Source: Cryoendolithus antarcticus (lineage: Eukaryota > Ascomycota > Dothideomycetes > Cladosporiales > Cladosporiaceae). Taken from it: DNA of 64,000 bases. The notes under the pieces are model-generated. The model searched no databases. It saw nothing but the letters and a program-made list of their open reading frames with translations, and was not told the DNA's origin. Made by a program: the position numbers and the translations under genes. This document shows, in pieces, positions 53,103-63,746 of the stretch (positions within the stretch are counted from its first letter, which is position 1; the number at the start of each line of letters is the position of its first letter). Where the stretch lies: assembly GCA_002077065.1 (NCBI GenBank), contig NAJO01000010.1, forward strand, positions 558,001 through 622,000, written 5' to 3'.

Positions 53103-53537
53103 GGTGACTCGCTAGGTCGGCTGTGCAAGTACACGGAGGTCTCCCAATGCGTCGGCCACCTCAGGAACGACGTGGATGAGCGTACATCAAGCAGCGAAGA
53201 CGCTGCGAAGATCTTCATCTCTGATGAAAGGTTGTCTCGCCCACTGAGGAGCGGGCGCACTGCATCTTGTGGCGTGCGCTAAGGATTCCTTCACGTTGTT
53301 TATAGACTTTGTGGCGGCATCTTGAAACACGATCTGGCTCACTCACTCTTCGCAAGACTGGCCAGTTGATTTAGAGCTTTGCTAGTACCCTTGTAACACG
53401 TACTTGTATACGTGAAGAGAGCCGCTTGATGCTGTCTCAGTAACGCAGATCTGGCCGAGCGTGCCAAGCCTCCATCTATATCTTTCCTAGCTACATCGTC
53501 TCGTCGACTACCATCTTGATGCGTTGAAAACACGAAC
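53103..53537. other. Divergent promoter region
   Basis: This 435 bp lies between the membrane-protein gene (minus) and ELP4 (plus). No specific element was recognised; the minus-strand open frame through its right part is antisense to ELP4. Confidence 0.4.
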
Positions 53538-54773
53538 ATGGCGTTCAGGAAGCGCAACATCCCCGTAGGCAGTTCCAGGGGAGGTGCGCCGCTGGCGGAC
53601 GATGCGCCTGCGCTCTCGCAAGCTCCCGGCACTCGGTCTTCGCCGTTAACTTCGCATACCACAACTTCAACGGGTACCCCGTCGCTAGATGGGCTTCTAG
53701 GCGGGCACGGAGGTGTCGTATTAGGCTGCAGTATTCTCATTGGCGAGCATGGCACAACGGACTACGCTGGAGCGTTGCTACGGTACTATGCTGCGGAAGG
53801 CATCCTGCATGGACATACAGTACATGTGGTTGGCATGGGTGAGGGCTGGGTGAGGGAATTGCCTGGAGTCGCTGAGGCTAGGTACCAGAAGACTGTGGAC
53901 ACTGTCCGGAATGAGAAGCCCGATCTAGCAGCGCAAGAGAGAATGAAGATTGCATGGCGTTACGAAAGGCTTGGGCAGGCCGGCGAAAGAGGTTCGTACA
54001 ATTGCTGAGGGACTGCTAGTGTATGGTCGGCCTAGTGCTGACAGGTAAGTATAGCTCTTCCTGACCGTTCCCTTGGTGCGCTTTCGTCTCAGACTCCGAA
54101 TCCACAGCAAGAAATTCCATTTTGTCACACCTTCGATCTCACAAAGCGGCTTGTCGCGCCCCCAGCGGCGGTCATCAATCACATCACGATCGTAGCAACG
54201 TCTAGCGATCCTTTCGCCCTGATCTTAGACAATGCCAGACAGGGACTTGCAAGCTCAGCAAAGGGGACTGTGCACAGACTCGTTATGCCCGCTCTGTTGT
54301 CACCAGCTCTGTACCCCCCTCACTGCGTCAGTCCAGAGCATGTAGTGCGTTTCCTACACAGGCTACGTGCACTACTTCGCCAGTACCCAAACCAGCTAAC
54401 AGCAATGCTGACCATTCCACTCACTCTATACCCACGCAATACTGCGTTAGTACGCACGCTGGAGATGCTTGCAGACTGTGTACTGGAAGTCACGCCATTT
54501 CCCCACCAGAGTGATGAAGCACAGTCTGCAGGTGATGGGAAGAGCCCAAAGGAGGAACGACCACAGGGACTCGTCAAGGTGCTGAAGCTGCCACTCGCTA
54601 CCGAGCGTGGCGAAGGCGGTGCAGGCGCAGGAAACAGCATTGGCGAAGATCTTGCGTTCACGCTAAGTCGCAGGAAGTTTGCGATTGCAGAATTCAGTCT
54701 GCCGCCTGTGGAAGGCGATCAAGAAGCGCAGAAGGAAGCTGGGAAGGTGACTGCGAAGGATGTTGAGTTTTGA
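53538..54773 (+). CDS. ELP4: Elongator complex subunit Elp4
   Basis: Elp4 forms, with Elp5 and Elp6, the RecA-like hexameric ring of Elongator, which modifies wobble uridines in tRNA. Model: 53538-53991 joined to 54055-54773 (63 bp intron; 390 residues). The N-terminal SSRGGAPL and GTPSLDGLLGGHGGVVLGCSILI segment, MKIAWRYERLGQ and FCHTFDLTKRL are the PAXNEB/Elp4 landmarks. The splice uses a non-consensus GTTCGT donor, a CTGAC branch site 14-18 bases before a TATAG acceptor, and skips an ACAG-GTAAGT string in between. Of the GT/AG pairs tested, this was the best fit that keeps both conserved halves in one frame. The acidic C-terminal region is typical of the family. Confidence 0.87.
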
Positions 54774-54973
54774 ACGAGCTCATTATGCGATGTTGGAGCG
54801 ACCGCTTGCTCCTTCGCTACATGCACAACACGCGTTTCTCGCGACTTTCCGACGCGAGCATCGCGCTTGCCAATCTCTATTACGCCACACTATTGGTCAA
54901 AGGCTGCACTCTGACCTCATGACTATACAGCGACCGCCACCGACTCGCATCGTGATCGACGGAGGCGGTGGCA

Positions 54974-55929
54974 ATGGCATCGAGAAAACTCCAGCAGCGT
55001 TACAAGACTTTCCGTCGTCTCTGTGGTCCAGACGCAAGGTGGAAGCTGGCCACAGGTACATACCTGTCCGCGATACCACGGCCCAGGCATTTGTTATGAT
55101 CTGACGCCCGTCACTTGCAGATGGCACGTCTATGGAATCTTTGCCCGATGAGCTTCTGCTTTCAATCATTGCTCTCGCTGCAACACCTGCTAGTCAAGCA
55201 ATTCTACCGACAGTGCAATTAGTGCTGTTGCGGCGTAGCATAGGTCTGGTCAGCCGTCGCTTTTACAGACTATCCGCGGTGCACCTTTTCACCGGACGCG
55301 AATGTCGAGTTGCTTGCTACCCCAAGACATACGTCCCAGAGGATCACACACGCCTACAACGCATAACAGGAACATCCGAACAGGTCATAAGTACCGCACA
55401 TATGACAGGCGAGTGGACACGGTTCGGATCAGCCCGTTCCTTCGTTACCAATCTGAACATCAGGCTCGAGCTTGGTCGAGACACGCCTGGCAGGCAGTAG
55501 CAGCTCTTGCACGGAGCCGGGCAGCTTCAGGCACTGCATGAGCTTCTCGTCAGATGCCCACATTTGCCCCGTACCAAGATTGTCTTCTCCATGCTACGTC
55601 AATAACCAGAAGCAGCCTCTCGTATCGAGCGACTGGCTCGCAGTGTGCTCGACGTGGCCGTATCGGCTGGCCTGGGCTTACAGTCAACGATCGATTTCCG
55701 GGTCGATGTAGAGATCCGCCAGTATTCCGAGCTGTTCTTGGAAGAAGCAAGGGCTTACAGGGAGGCAACGTGGACTGTGTGGCACGCTGTGGACTACTCG
55801 CATGATGCCCGAGACGCTATTCTACCCGGGTCTTTGCCTATTCTGCGTCAAGACTGCATTTCCATGCATCTGCTACAGGAGTACATAGAGATGACCCAGG
55901 AGCTCAGAGATGAAGAGCAGGATGTCTGA
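54974..55929 (+). pseudogene. F-box-like protein gene interrupted by two in-frame stops
   Basis: A first exon (54974-55055) joins by a 65 bp GT-AG intron to 55121, giving KLATDGTSMESLPDELLLSI; the ESLPDELLLSIIALAA stretch is an F-box start and LVSRRFYRLSAVHLF follows as in F-box proteins. The frame stops at TAG 55498-55500. Past this stop the same phase stays protein-like (LHGAGQLQALHELLVRCPHL), meets TAA at 55603-55605, and then runs open to 55929 (IERLARSVLDVAVSAGL, ATWTVWHAVDYSHDARD). Thus one long frame carries two nonsense codons. No good introns remove them. It is probably a decayed gene; a truncated 150-residue product or missed introns are alternatives. Confidence 0.5.
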
Positions 55930-56632
55930 TTTCACGTCCGGGCCGGTGCGTATAGAATTAAGGCCAATGGAAGGATGAGATTGCTTTCACGGGGTAGAGT
56001 ACAGCCCCGGATGTGTGATCTGTTTCACTTTGCACATACAACGCTATGCACACCAACTTAGGTGTTGACGATAACTTCGTTGCCGCGGCGATGATTTTGC
56101 ACAGGAAATAATGCTGCATTTTGGCATTCTCACCGCAAGTCCTGACACTCAGTATCCTGGACTTTTTAGGACAGAGGTGAAGGCTGGTCCCTGGCAGACA
56201 GCCTTCAAAGTAGCCGTAGCGTAGTATTCAGGCATCTAGATGGAACTGATCACTAAAGCTCCTCTCTTATTGACCATCCAAGGTCCTTAGCGTTCGTCTT
56301 AAAGTGCTCTTCCTCCCTTCTGGAACCTCCCGCGTCTTTCTGTACAATGTAGTTGCCGCAACGAGAAAATGTGGTCTGTAATCGACCCGCGTAAAGCTGC
56401 ACAAGTGGATCTCTGGGCGTAGACTCATAATTATAAAATGGCAGAGTGAGACTCTAGAGCTTCTGTCGATCATCTGCCTCGCTGTGCCAGGAGATGGCAT
56501 ATCTCATTACCCAAGGGCCCATACCCCGTCGTAGGCACGCAGGCGTCGCCTAGAGAAAGCGAAGGCTGCAGCGCATCTTGCGTACACCACGAAGCCTCCG
56601 TAAAGATTAGGCTCTCGAGCACATGAAAGTAG
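55930..56632. other. Intergenic between two F-box-like loci
   Basis: About 700 bp without a recognised gene. It may contain an unrecognised first exon of the following F-box-like locus, since that locus lacks an ATG before its F-box motif. A short ATG frame near 56494 is one candidate, but its splice phase does not fit. Confidence 0.35.
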
Positions 56633-57421
56633 ACGGCCAATGCTAGCCATGATCCCACCTTCCGTAGCCGTCTCCTCGAGCTACCATACGAACTCCTCGA
56701 CGAGATCATGGAGTTCGTGACACTACCCTTGGTAGCAACCGACGGCGGACTGGAGAACGGTAGCGTCATCTGCTACCCGAATGCAGTTGCAGATTACATG
56801 CTCTCTATCGGTTTTACATGCCACCGCCTGCGTGCTTCGCTCGTCTCCGCGCTCTTTACCGAAGGTGCTTGCCAGCTAGCTTTACCGCAGTGGGGTCACG
56901 AACACATGCGCCCGGCATCTAAGCCGTCGAATAGGGCTCGCAAGAGGATGGTTCGCAACGGCCAGGAGCCGCTCCGCCCAGTCAGATCCTCCTTCACTTG
57001 TGATGGAGATATGGTAGACACCAGCCTGTTCAGAAGACTGGGCACCAAGATGACGATCACATGCAGACTCATGTACTGGAGCATGGACTACAGTTCCGTC
57101 GAGGGCTCAGCCGCCGGCATGATATCGCTGAGCGACAGTCTTGAGAAGATTATCATATAGCTTCAGCGCTCTGAGAGCTGGTGGTCTCAGAGTCATAGGA
57201 AGCGGGATGTCGACGGAGTGTATGATATGGTAGCTGAGGTACGGAAGCCAGGGACTCCAGCGGAAGAGCCCATTGTCCAATGGACACCGGAAAATCAGCA
57301 GATTGATGCGAGAGTGGTACTCGAGCTTGGCCGATTCCGGATACACCCGCCAGAAGATTCTGATTTGGCGTTGCTGTCTTGGCAATCGAAGCCGGCGGGT
57401 GGTCGGATGTGGATGACCTGA
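56633..57421 (+). pseudogene. Second F-box-like locus with an in-frame TAG
   Basis: The frame opens after a stop at 56630-56632 and shows FRSRLLELPYELLDEIMEFVT, an F-box-like start lying before the first ATG (56708). A SIGFTCHRLRASLVSALFTEGACQLAL segment follows, which resembles the corresponding part of the neighbouring locus. TAG at 57158-57160 interrupts the frame. The same phase then continues to 57421 (VVLELGRFRIHPPEDSDLALL). A 63-nt in-frame GT-AG segment ending at that TAG exists but its donor (GTCGAG) is poor. Probably a paralogue in decay; a real gene with an unrecognised first exon and intron is possible. Confidence 0.4.
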
Positions 57422-57670
57422 CTTGCAGACCATTGTGTCGGAATTGACGGTACCTGAATGACGAAGCGCGTTGCAATCAGACGGGCGAGCACCATATAGA
57501 TTATGATCACCGTTGGTATTCGTCGGACAGAAGTGGAACGGTATGTTTCGTCCGATCTACCCCAAGACACAAGCATTATCGCCGGACGACGACATCGATG
57601 CTCGAAGGCGGCGACTATAACGCTGCACCGAATCAAGTAGTCACCGTCTCGGGGGCAGAGTACGAGATGC

Positions 57671-58786
57671 TTACTTCGCAGCCTTTCCCTTCGCCTCATT
57701 CTCCGCAAGCTCCTTAATCAGGATCTTCACCAGTCCGGCATCACTTTCCACATCCTCATTCCCGTCTTCAAAGCCTGGACTCACGCCGATAGCAAGACAC
57801 TTTCCATCACCGGAGAAGTCCAACGCAGCCACCGAAGCACCCAACTTGGGGTATTGCTTCACCCTCCGTTTTGTCTGCGCATCCCAGAATGCAATCACCC
57901 CATCGCCTCCTCCAGTGGCAAAAGTGCCGTGAGGGGAATTGAATGCCAGTGCATTGACAGGATACACAACGTCCACCTCCTGCTCAGTGCCATCTTCTGC
58001 TATCTGCATACTCGTCTGTCGATGGCACTTGAAGGCATATGTGTTGGCAGCCTTCTCAGCGTCGAACCACTCCACCGCCACTCTGCCCTCGATGCTACTC
58101 GTTGCGAATCCGGTGCCATCTGGCATCGTGGCCACGGCACGAGTCATGAATTTCAAGTTGCTCTCCCGCGTTTGCCACGGCGTGATGTCGTGGATCTCGA
58201 CCTCGCCTATGTCTGCGTCGCTTGACATGCCCGTGTCTGCCGTCTGCTCCGTGAGCATCTTCAACGCTCGCAAATCGTACACGCTGACCTTTCGCTCCGC
58301 CATGGCGATCACTGCGCGCTCGGCCGTTAGCGCAAGGGCGAAGGGCTTGCCAGGTAATCGCACTCGCAGCAATGATCTGCCCTCGTTGTTGGCTGTGTTG
58401 TGCACATGCAGTATGCTGTCCCAGCCTGTAGACAGTACCAAGCCAAGCTCGTGGCTGTACGAGACCTTGTTGCTTGGTTGTTCGTGGTAGCTCAACACGG
58501 TCTGCGTGAGGTCCTCCGCACCGAGATCCACCTTGCGTACATCATGATCCAGTCCCACGAAGAAGAGAGTGTTGTCATCAGCGCCCCAGACAAGGTCCAG
58601 TATAGGTGCTCGACATTGCACTCGCTCTAGCAGTCTGAAGTGGGATGATTCCTCCTCATCCTCGCGAGTGTATATCGAGATCGTGCGGTCCCATGACGCG
58701 ACTGCTAGTCTCTGACTTGACGTCGAGAATTGGAGGGCGGATATGGCATCGCCGGGCGGATCGTCAAGGGCGTAGTCTGCACTCAT
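57671..58786 (-). CDS. BUB3: Mitotic checkpoint WD40 protein Bub3
   Basis: Bub3 is a seven-bladed WD40 protein that recruits Bub1 and BubR1/Mad3 to phosphorylated kinetochores in the spindle checkpoint. Single exon, 371 residues from the ATG at 58786; the upstream open frame has no ATG. The start DAISALQFSTSSQRLAVASWD is the characteristic Bub3 opening. It is followed by repeat edges such as ILDLVWGADDNTLFFVGLD and VLSTGWDSILHV, then SSIEGRVAVEWFD and VNALAFNSPHGTFATGGGDG, the most conserved Bub3/Rae1 signatures. Rae1 is excluded by the SSIEGRVAVE and acidic-linker pattern. It is divergent from GPN2. Confidence 0.93.
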   Translation of the reverse strand: MSADYALDDPPGDAISALQFSTSSQRLAVASWDRTISIYTREDEEESSHFRLLERVQCRAPILDLVWGADDNTLFFVGLDHDVRKVDLGAEDLTQTVLSYHEQPSNKVSYSHELGLVLSTGWDSILHVHNTANNEGRSLLRVRLPGKPFALALTAERAVIAMAERKVSVYDLRALKMLTEQTADTGMSSDADIGEVEIHDITPWQTRESNLKFMTRAVATMPDGTGFATSSIEGRVAVEWFDAEKAANTYAFKCHRQTSMQIAEDGTEQEVDVVYPVNALAFNSPHGTFATGGGDGVIAFWDAQTKRRVKQYPKLGASVAALDFSGDGKCLAIGVSPGFEDGNEDVESDAGLVKILIKELAENEAKGKAAK

Positions 58787-59078
58787 CGTGGGCAATGGGC
58801 TGGTGAAGTGTGCGCAGCCAATGGTGTGAAGTCGCGGTCGAGTGTATGGAAAACAGAAGTCGTGTTTGAGAGGTGATGGTGGTGACAAAATGCGTGACTC
58901 AATATGTGAGGTGCAGACTTGACTGTGGAACAGGAGAAGCTCTTTGCACTCACTGTTTTACGTAAGGTAAGGTACAATTGGTTCCGCCTGGCAAACGAAT
59001 ACGAACGACCTCGTTCAGGGTGTACGATTGTCTTCAAGGCTGGACGCTTCACCGGTCAACTATACCGATGAGAATACA

Positions 59079-60437
59079 ATGAAAGTAGTCCTCCTGCCAA
59101 TCGGGCCACCCGGCAGCGGTAAAAGCACACTATGCAACGGTCTACAGCAGGCGAGTCAATACTCCATCACTATGTCGATCAATCGCTAACTCTTGATCAG
59201 TTCATGACAGCCATCGATCGACCGAGTAGTGTTGCGAACATCGATCCGGCCAACGACAACGTCCCTTATGCTGATGTCGCAGCTTTCGATGTGCGAGACT
59301 TGGTCGATGTCGACGAAGTCATGGAGCGTGAAGAGCTCGGTCCCAACGGTGGCGTGCTATGGGCGATGGAGGAGCTCGAAGCCAACTTCGACTGGCTGGA
59401 GGAGCGGCTTGCAGAGTGTGGTAAGTCTTGGTTCGAGTGTCGATGTTTGATGTCTTAGATCGATACTGACAGCTTGATAGAAGAAACAGTCATCCTCGAT
59501 CCGCCTGGTCAACCGGAGCTCACGATGCACCACATGGCACTACCGCAGATTCTGCATCGAATAGAGAAGCTCGGCTACCAAGTACGCCACACTTGACTCT
59601 AGACACACTCGACGCCGCTGACTGACAATAGCCCAGATAGTGGTGATCCAATTGCTTGACTCTGTCGTCACGACTCGACCATCACTCTACCTCAGCAGTC
59701 TCCTACTCTGCGTGCGAGGCATGCTCCATCTTCCATATCCAGTTGGTTCGTTAAGGCTACAATTCTATCATTTGCTGTCTCGATACTAACTATAAACCCA
59801 AGTCAACGTCCTGACCAAACTCGACAACCTCGCCTCTGTCGGCGGCGCCGACCTCCCTTTCAATCTAGACTTCTATACCGAAGTCCAAGACCTGCACTAC
59901 CTCCTCCCCCACCTCTCAGCCGAACAAGGCTCCTCCCAGTCCTCAAAATGGGAACCCCTAAACACAGCCCTCATAGACCTGATCGACTCCTTCTCCCTGC
60001 TGTCCTTCGAGACCTTAGCGGTCGAAGACCGCGCCTCCATGGCCTCGCTCGTGAAAGCTTTAGACCGCGCCTCGGGCTACGTCTTCGCTGGCGCTAGAGG
60101 CGTTGATGATGAAGGCAGGACAGTGGAAGGAGGGGCAAGCATTTGGGCGCAGGCTATGGGTGGGGAGTGGGCTGGACGGATGGAGGCTAGGGATGTGCAG
60201 GAAAGGTGGATTGGGCAGAGGGAGGAGTTTGATGAGGTTGAGAGGAAGCAGTGGGCGGAGGAGGCGAAGGAGGCGGGGGCGCAAGTTAGTAGTGCGAGAG
60301 TTGAGAGGGCTGTGGAGATAGCGTCAAAGGGTGGGGTTGGGGATGAAGAAGGGGACGAGGAGTTGGAGGAGCAGAGAAAGTGGAGGGAGGAGATGGCGAA
60401 AGATGAAGGAGGCAGTGCTGCGAAAGTCAGGAAGTAG
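59079..60437 (+). CDS. GPN2: GPN-loop GTPase 2 (five exons, one GC-AG intron)
   Basis: GPN2 is a small GTPase needed for assembly and nuclear import of RNA polymerases II and III. Model: 59079-59150, 59201-59420, 59481-59581, 59637-59745, 59803-60437 (378 residues). The P-loop reads GPPGSGKST (residues 9-17) and the defining GPN loop lies at residues 71-73 (LGPNGG). The DPANDN, ILDPPGQPELTMHH and NVLTKLDNL motifs follow in order. Intron 1 starts with GC (CAG/GCGAGT) rather than GT; intron 4 has a GTTCGT donor and a perfect TACTAAC branch. The C-terminal ~110 residues are a charged helical tail. Exon joins were fixed by motif continuity. Confidence 0.9.
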
Positions 60438-60496
60438 TAATGAGCCTGTGCATTTCATGTGGAGCATCAAGAGAGCTGCGTTCCTTCATGCCACGT

Positions 60497-63403
60497 CTAC
60501 CCTCTCCCACGACCTCTGCCTCTGCCCCCTCCTCCACCACGGCCACCTCGACCCCCACCTCTCGCCGAGCTCGTGCCTCTGCTCCCACCTCTAATACTTC
60601 CACCCCTGCTGCTGCTGCCACCCCGGCTGCCACCGCCTCGGCTACCACTTCCTCTCCCTCCCCTACTAGGCCTAGCATTCTTCTCCTTCCTCTTATCCTG
60701 CTCCCTCCTTAGCGCCCTCACATCATCCACCCCGCGAATCTCACTCTCAACCTTCCTGCCCCTAACCCCGACCCCATCAGCAAACCTCCCCCTCCTAGCC
60801 TCCTTAGCAGCATCAACAAGCTTCTTCTTCTTATAATAATCATCTCTGAACTTATCCGCTTCCTTCGGCGCCTTGTCAAGCGTGTGCTTGCCCCTTCTGC
60901 CACCGCCACCTGCTAGTGCATCCGAGGAGAAACGACCAGGTCGCTCAAGCTCTCCTACACGAGGGACGTGGGAGACTTTATTCGCTTTCCTCCAAGCTTC
61001 GAAGCGGCCAGCACGAAAGGAGGCGAGGATCTTCTGCCCGCTTTCGCCGACGATGAATTTCTTGCCTTTACTGCCATCCTCGTCGTTGGCGCGGGAGACG
61101 TACTTCTTTCCCTTCTTATCCCAGCGCATGCCTCTAGCCTTCTCAGCAGTGCCAGAGTTCTCGTCATTGGTCAGGTCCATAGTCGCGCCCTTGGCTTGCG
61201 TGAGGAAGTGGGCGCCGGGACCGGAGGTGGCGTTCGTGCCGCCTGTGTGGACGCCGTAGCCGCGATCTTCGGCGCTGTTGAAGGAAGTTGGGGTGTAGGA
61301 CATGAAGTGCTCGGTGTCTTGGAAGGAGCTGCCGCGCTTCGATGATTTGGCTTGAGTGAAAGTCATTTCGAGTTCGGATTCGTCAGCAGAGTCCATGTCG
61401 GCTGGCTGGGTGAGAACGAGCTCGTCGTCTTCAGAGTCTGGCTGGTCTTGTGCTGGCGCTAACGTTGCAACAGCGCTATCACCAGCAGGAACCGTCGCAT
61501 CTGCGGCGTCAGCATCAGGGGCGCGTTCAGCTTTCGCCGCTTGTTTCGCTCTGCGCTTCTGTATGACTTCTGCGATTTCCGTCTTGTTCGCATTGCCGCG
61601 CTTGCCGACCTCGAACACCGTCTCCTGAGGTCTGAACCCGCTGACTGTGGCAAGCATCTGCAGTCTCTGTGCTTCAACGTCTTGGTCGACTTCGGTGTCG
61701 AAGAGCATGTTCGTCGCCTTCATCTCCTCTGTCCCAGCCAACTGCTTGGCACGCTTTACACTTTCAGCTGAAGCCGAGTTTCGCGTACGAAGGTACTGCT
61801 TCTCGCCCTTGGCAGCGACGTCGCGCATGAGTGCAAGATCACTGTCCTCACCGATGATCTTAGACGCCTCCTCAATATTCCGCTCCAGTGGCTCACGCAC
61901 GAGTGTGCCCAAAACGATGGTATCGCGAAACAAAGCCGAGTCTGCCTGTCTCCTGCCCACGGTAAGCTTCCTACCCAAGAACAGCTGCAGGTCTAGCAGA
62001 TACGGCAGATCATGTTGCGACACGATACTGTAGCTCCAACCTGACTTGCCAGCGCGCGCAGTACGACCAACGCGATGAACGAAGATCTTAGGCTGCGATG
62101 GGAAGTCATAATTGATCACGTTGGCTAGCACAGGTATGTCCAGACCACGGGCTGCGACATCGGTGACGACGAGGATGTTCGTCATGCCAGTCCGAAAGTC
62201 GTCCACTTGCAGCTTACGCGCAGTCTGATCCAGTGAGCCGTACACATAGGAGGTAGCATAGCCAAAGCCTTTCAGTAGTGCTGCGAGATACTCCACATGA
62301 TGCTTCGTAGCAGCAAACAATACCGTCGAGTGCGGCGATGGTGTCTCATTAGGCGCGATGTGCTCCCTCTTCCGCTTCTTTCCTTCAGCTGGCTCCTTGG
62401 CCTTTATAGCAGCTTCAGTCTCGCCCGTTGGCATCTTGAGCACATCCTGTAGCAGATGGAGAAGAGCGCCCTCCTTGTCCGACCGCTTGACGGTGAAGAA
62501 CGCACTTTCGAGTCCAGGTGCGATCTTGCTTTCGGCGTCCAACCTGACAAGCTTTGGATCTTGTAGCCCAGCACGCGCGAATTCAACAAGCGACTTGGGC
62601 AGTGTAGCAGAGAAAAGTAGCGTCTGTCGGTTTGGAGGCAAAGAATGCATGATCTCGGTCAATTGCATCGCGAAACCCATCTCGAAGAGTCTGTCGGCCT
62701 CGTCAAAGACCACATACTTCACGCTGGATAGCTCAAGACCCATCTCGACTTTTAGATGCTCAAAGCGGCCTGGCGTAGCAATGACAATGTCCGGGTTGCT
62801 CGCCATGCTGCTGAATTGATCCTCGAGACTGTCGCCGCCAACAAGTAAAGTTGTCCGCAAATCAGTACCCTTTGCAAGCTCGTGTACCACCTTGAGTGTC
62901 TGCAGTGCCAGCTCTCGAGACGGCGAGAGCACGATGGCCCGCGCACCAACTTTGGCCGAGTGTGCCTTGAGCTTCTCGATCATAGGGATGACGAAAGCAG
63001 CCGTCTTCCCAGACCCTGTCCTCGCCATACCGACAACGTCTTGTCCATCCATAATCAAAGGAACAGTCTTGCGCTGGATCGGTGTCGGTACCGAGAAGCC
63101 CTTCCGCGTGATAGCCTTCAATACTACAGCGCTCAAGCCCATCGTTTGAAATGCGCCGGCTTTCTTTCCGCCCTTGTCGCCTTTGCGATTGACTGCAGCT
63201 TGCGCTGCAGCGATGAACGCCTCGTCCTGGTCATCATCGTCGATTTGCGCGCCCTTGCCAGCGACTTTACGTCTCTTCAATTGCGGTTGTTCGCCAAGAG
63301 TGTCCCAGTCTTCATCGCCGCCGTCCACTTGCCCGTCTAGGACAAGAGTGTTGCTGATATCGAAGTCATTCTCCGAATGTGTTGGCGACGCAGCTCGTGC
63401 CAT
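60497..63403 (-). CDS. DBP10: DEAD-box ATP-dependent RNA helicase Dbp10 (DDX54)
   Basis: Dbp10 is a nucleolar helicase of 60S ribosome-subunit assembly. Single exon, 968 residues from the ATG at 63403; the open frame upstream starts only with GTG. Motifs in order: [14 protein letters not shown] (Q motif), ARTGSGKT (near 124), [19 protein letters not shown] ([14 protein letters not shown]), SAT, and [10 protein letters not shown] in the second RecA lobe. The Dbp10-specific C-terminal domain includes [14 protein letters not shown]. The protein ends in a long RGG/RG repeat region (about 50 residues finishing RGRGRGRG), which would bind RNA or be arginine-methylated. The stop is only 59 bp from the converging GPN2 stop. 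Confidence 0.94.
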   Translation of the reverse strand: MARAASPTHSENDFDISNTLVLDGQVDGGDEDWDTLGEQPQLKRRKVAGKGAQIDDDDQDEAFIAAAQAAVNRKGDKGGKKAGAFQTMGLSAVVLKAITRKGFSVPTPIQRKTVPLIMDGQDVVGMARTGSGKTAAFVIPMIEKLKAHSAKVGARAIVLSPSRELALQTLKVVHELAKGTDLRTTLLVGGDSLEDQFSSMASNPDIVIATPGRFEHLKVEMGLELSSVKYVVFDEADRLFEMGFAMQLTEIMHSLPPNRQTLLFSATLPKSLVEFARAGLQDPKLVRLDAESKIAPGLESAFFTVKRSDKEGALLHLLQDVLKMPTGETEAAIKAKEPAEGKKRKREHIAPNETPSPHSTVLFAATKHHVEYLAALLKGFGYATSYVYGSLDQTARKLQVDDFRTGMTNILVVTDVAARGLDIPVLANVINYDFPSQPKIFVHRVGRTARAGKSGWSYSIVSQHDLPYLLDLQLFLGRKLTVGRRQADSALFRDTIVLGTLVREPLERNIEEASKIIGEDSDLALMRDVAAKGEKQYLRTRNSASAESVKRAKQLAGTEEMKATNMLFDTEVDQDVEAQRLQMLATVSGFRPQETVFEVGKRGNANKTEIAEVIQKRRAKQAAKAERAPDADAADATVPAGDSAVATLAPAQDQPDSEDDELVLTQPADMDSADESELEMTFTQAKSSKRGSSFQDTEHFMSYTPTSFNSAEDRGYGVHTGGTNATSGPGAHFLTQAKGATMDLTNDENSGTAEKARGMRWDKKGKKYVSRANDEDGSKGKKFIVGESGQKILASFRAGRFEAWRKANKVSHVPRVGELERPGRFSSDALAGGGGRRGKHTLDKAPKEADKFRDDYYKKKKLVDAAKEARRGRFADGVGVRGRKVESEIRGVDDVRALRREQDKRKEKNARPSRGGRGSGSRGGGSRGGSSSRGGSIRGGSRGTSSARGGGRGGRGGGGGRGRGRGRG

Positions 63404-63746
63404 GCTGCAGTCACCGCGAGTATGTGGAAAGAGTTGTTGCTTTCGAGTATTAGGACGACTTTCTTGAGAACTTTTGGATGGCACCAGATGTCACCTCTGG
63501 TCTGCCGTAGCCAGCATATCGATATCGCTTAACCTTCCTCTCCGAGAGCACAACGAACATCACTCCCGGTGATCTGACCTACGGCGTACAGAGTGAACTG
63601 CAAACATCGCCATGTGTTGACTCACTGACGCGTAGAAGCACGATGGCAGAGACAGATGTCAGTGATATCAAGTGTGTGCGAAAGTTTGACATCGGAAAGC
63701 CGGGTGAAGGTTGCATCGGGCGTGAGCAAGACACTCCCGAGCCAAC
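63404..63746. other. Divergent promoter region, DBP10 / pantothenate synthetase
   Basis: This 343 bp lies between divergent start codons. No specific element was recognised. Confidence 0.4.

Noticed and set aside
58787..58888. 34-codon upstream extension of BUB3
   Set aside because: Begins with TTG and precedes the conserved start of the WD40 domain; ATG at 58786 chosen.
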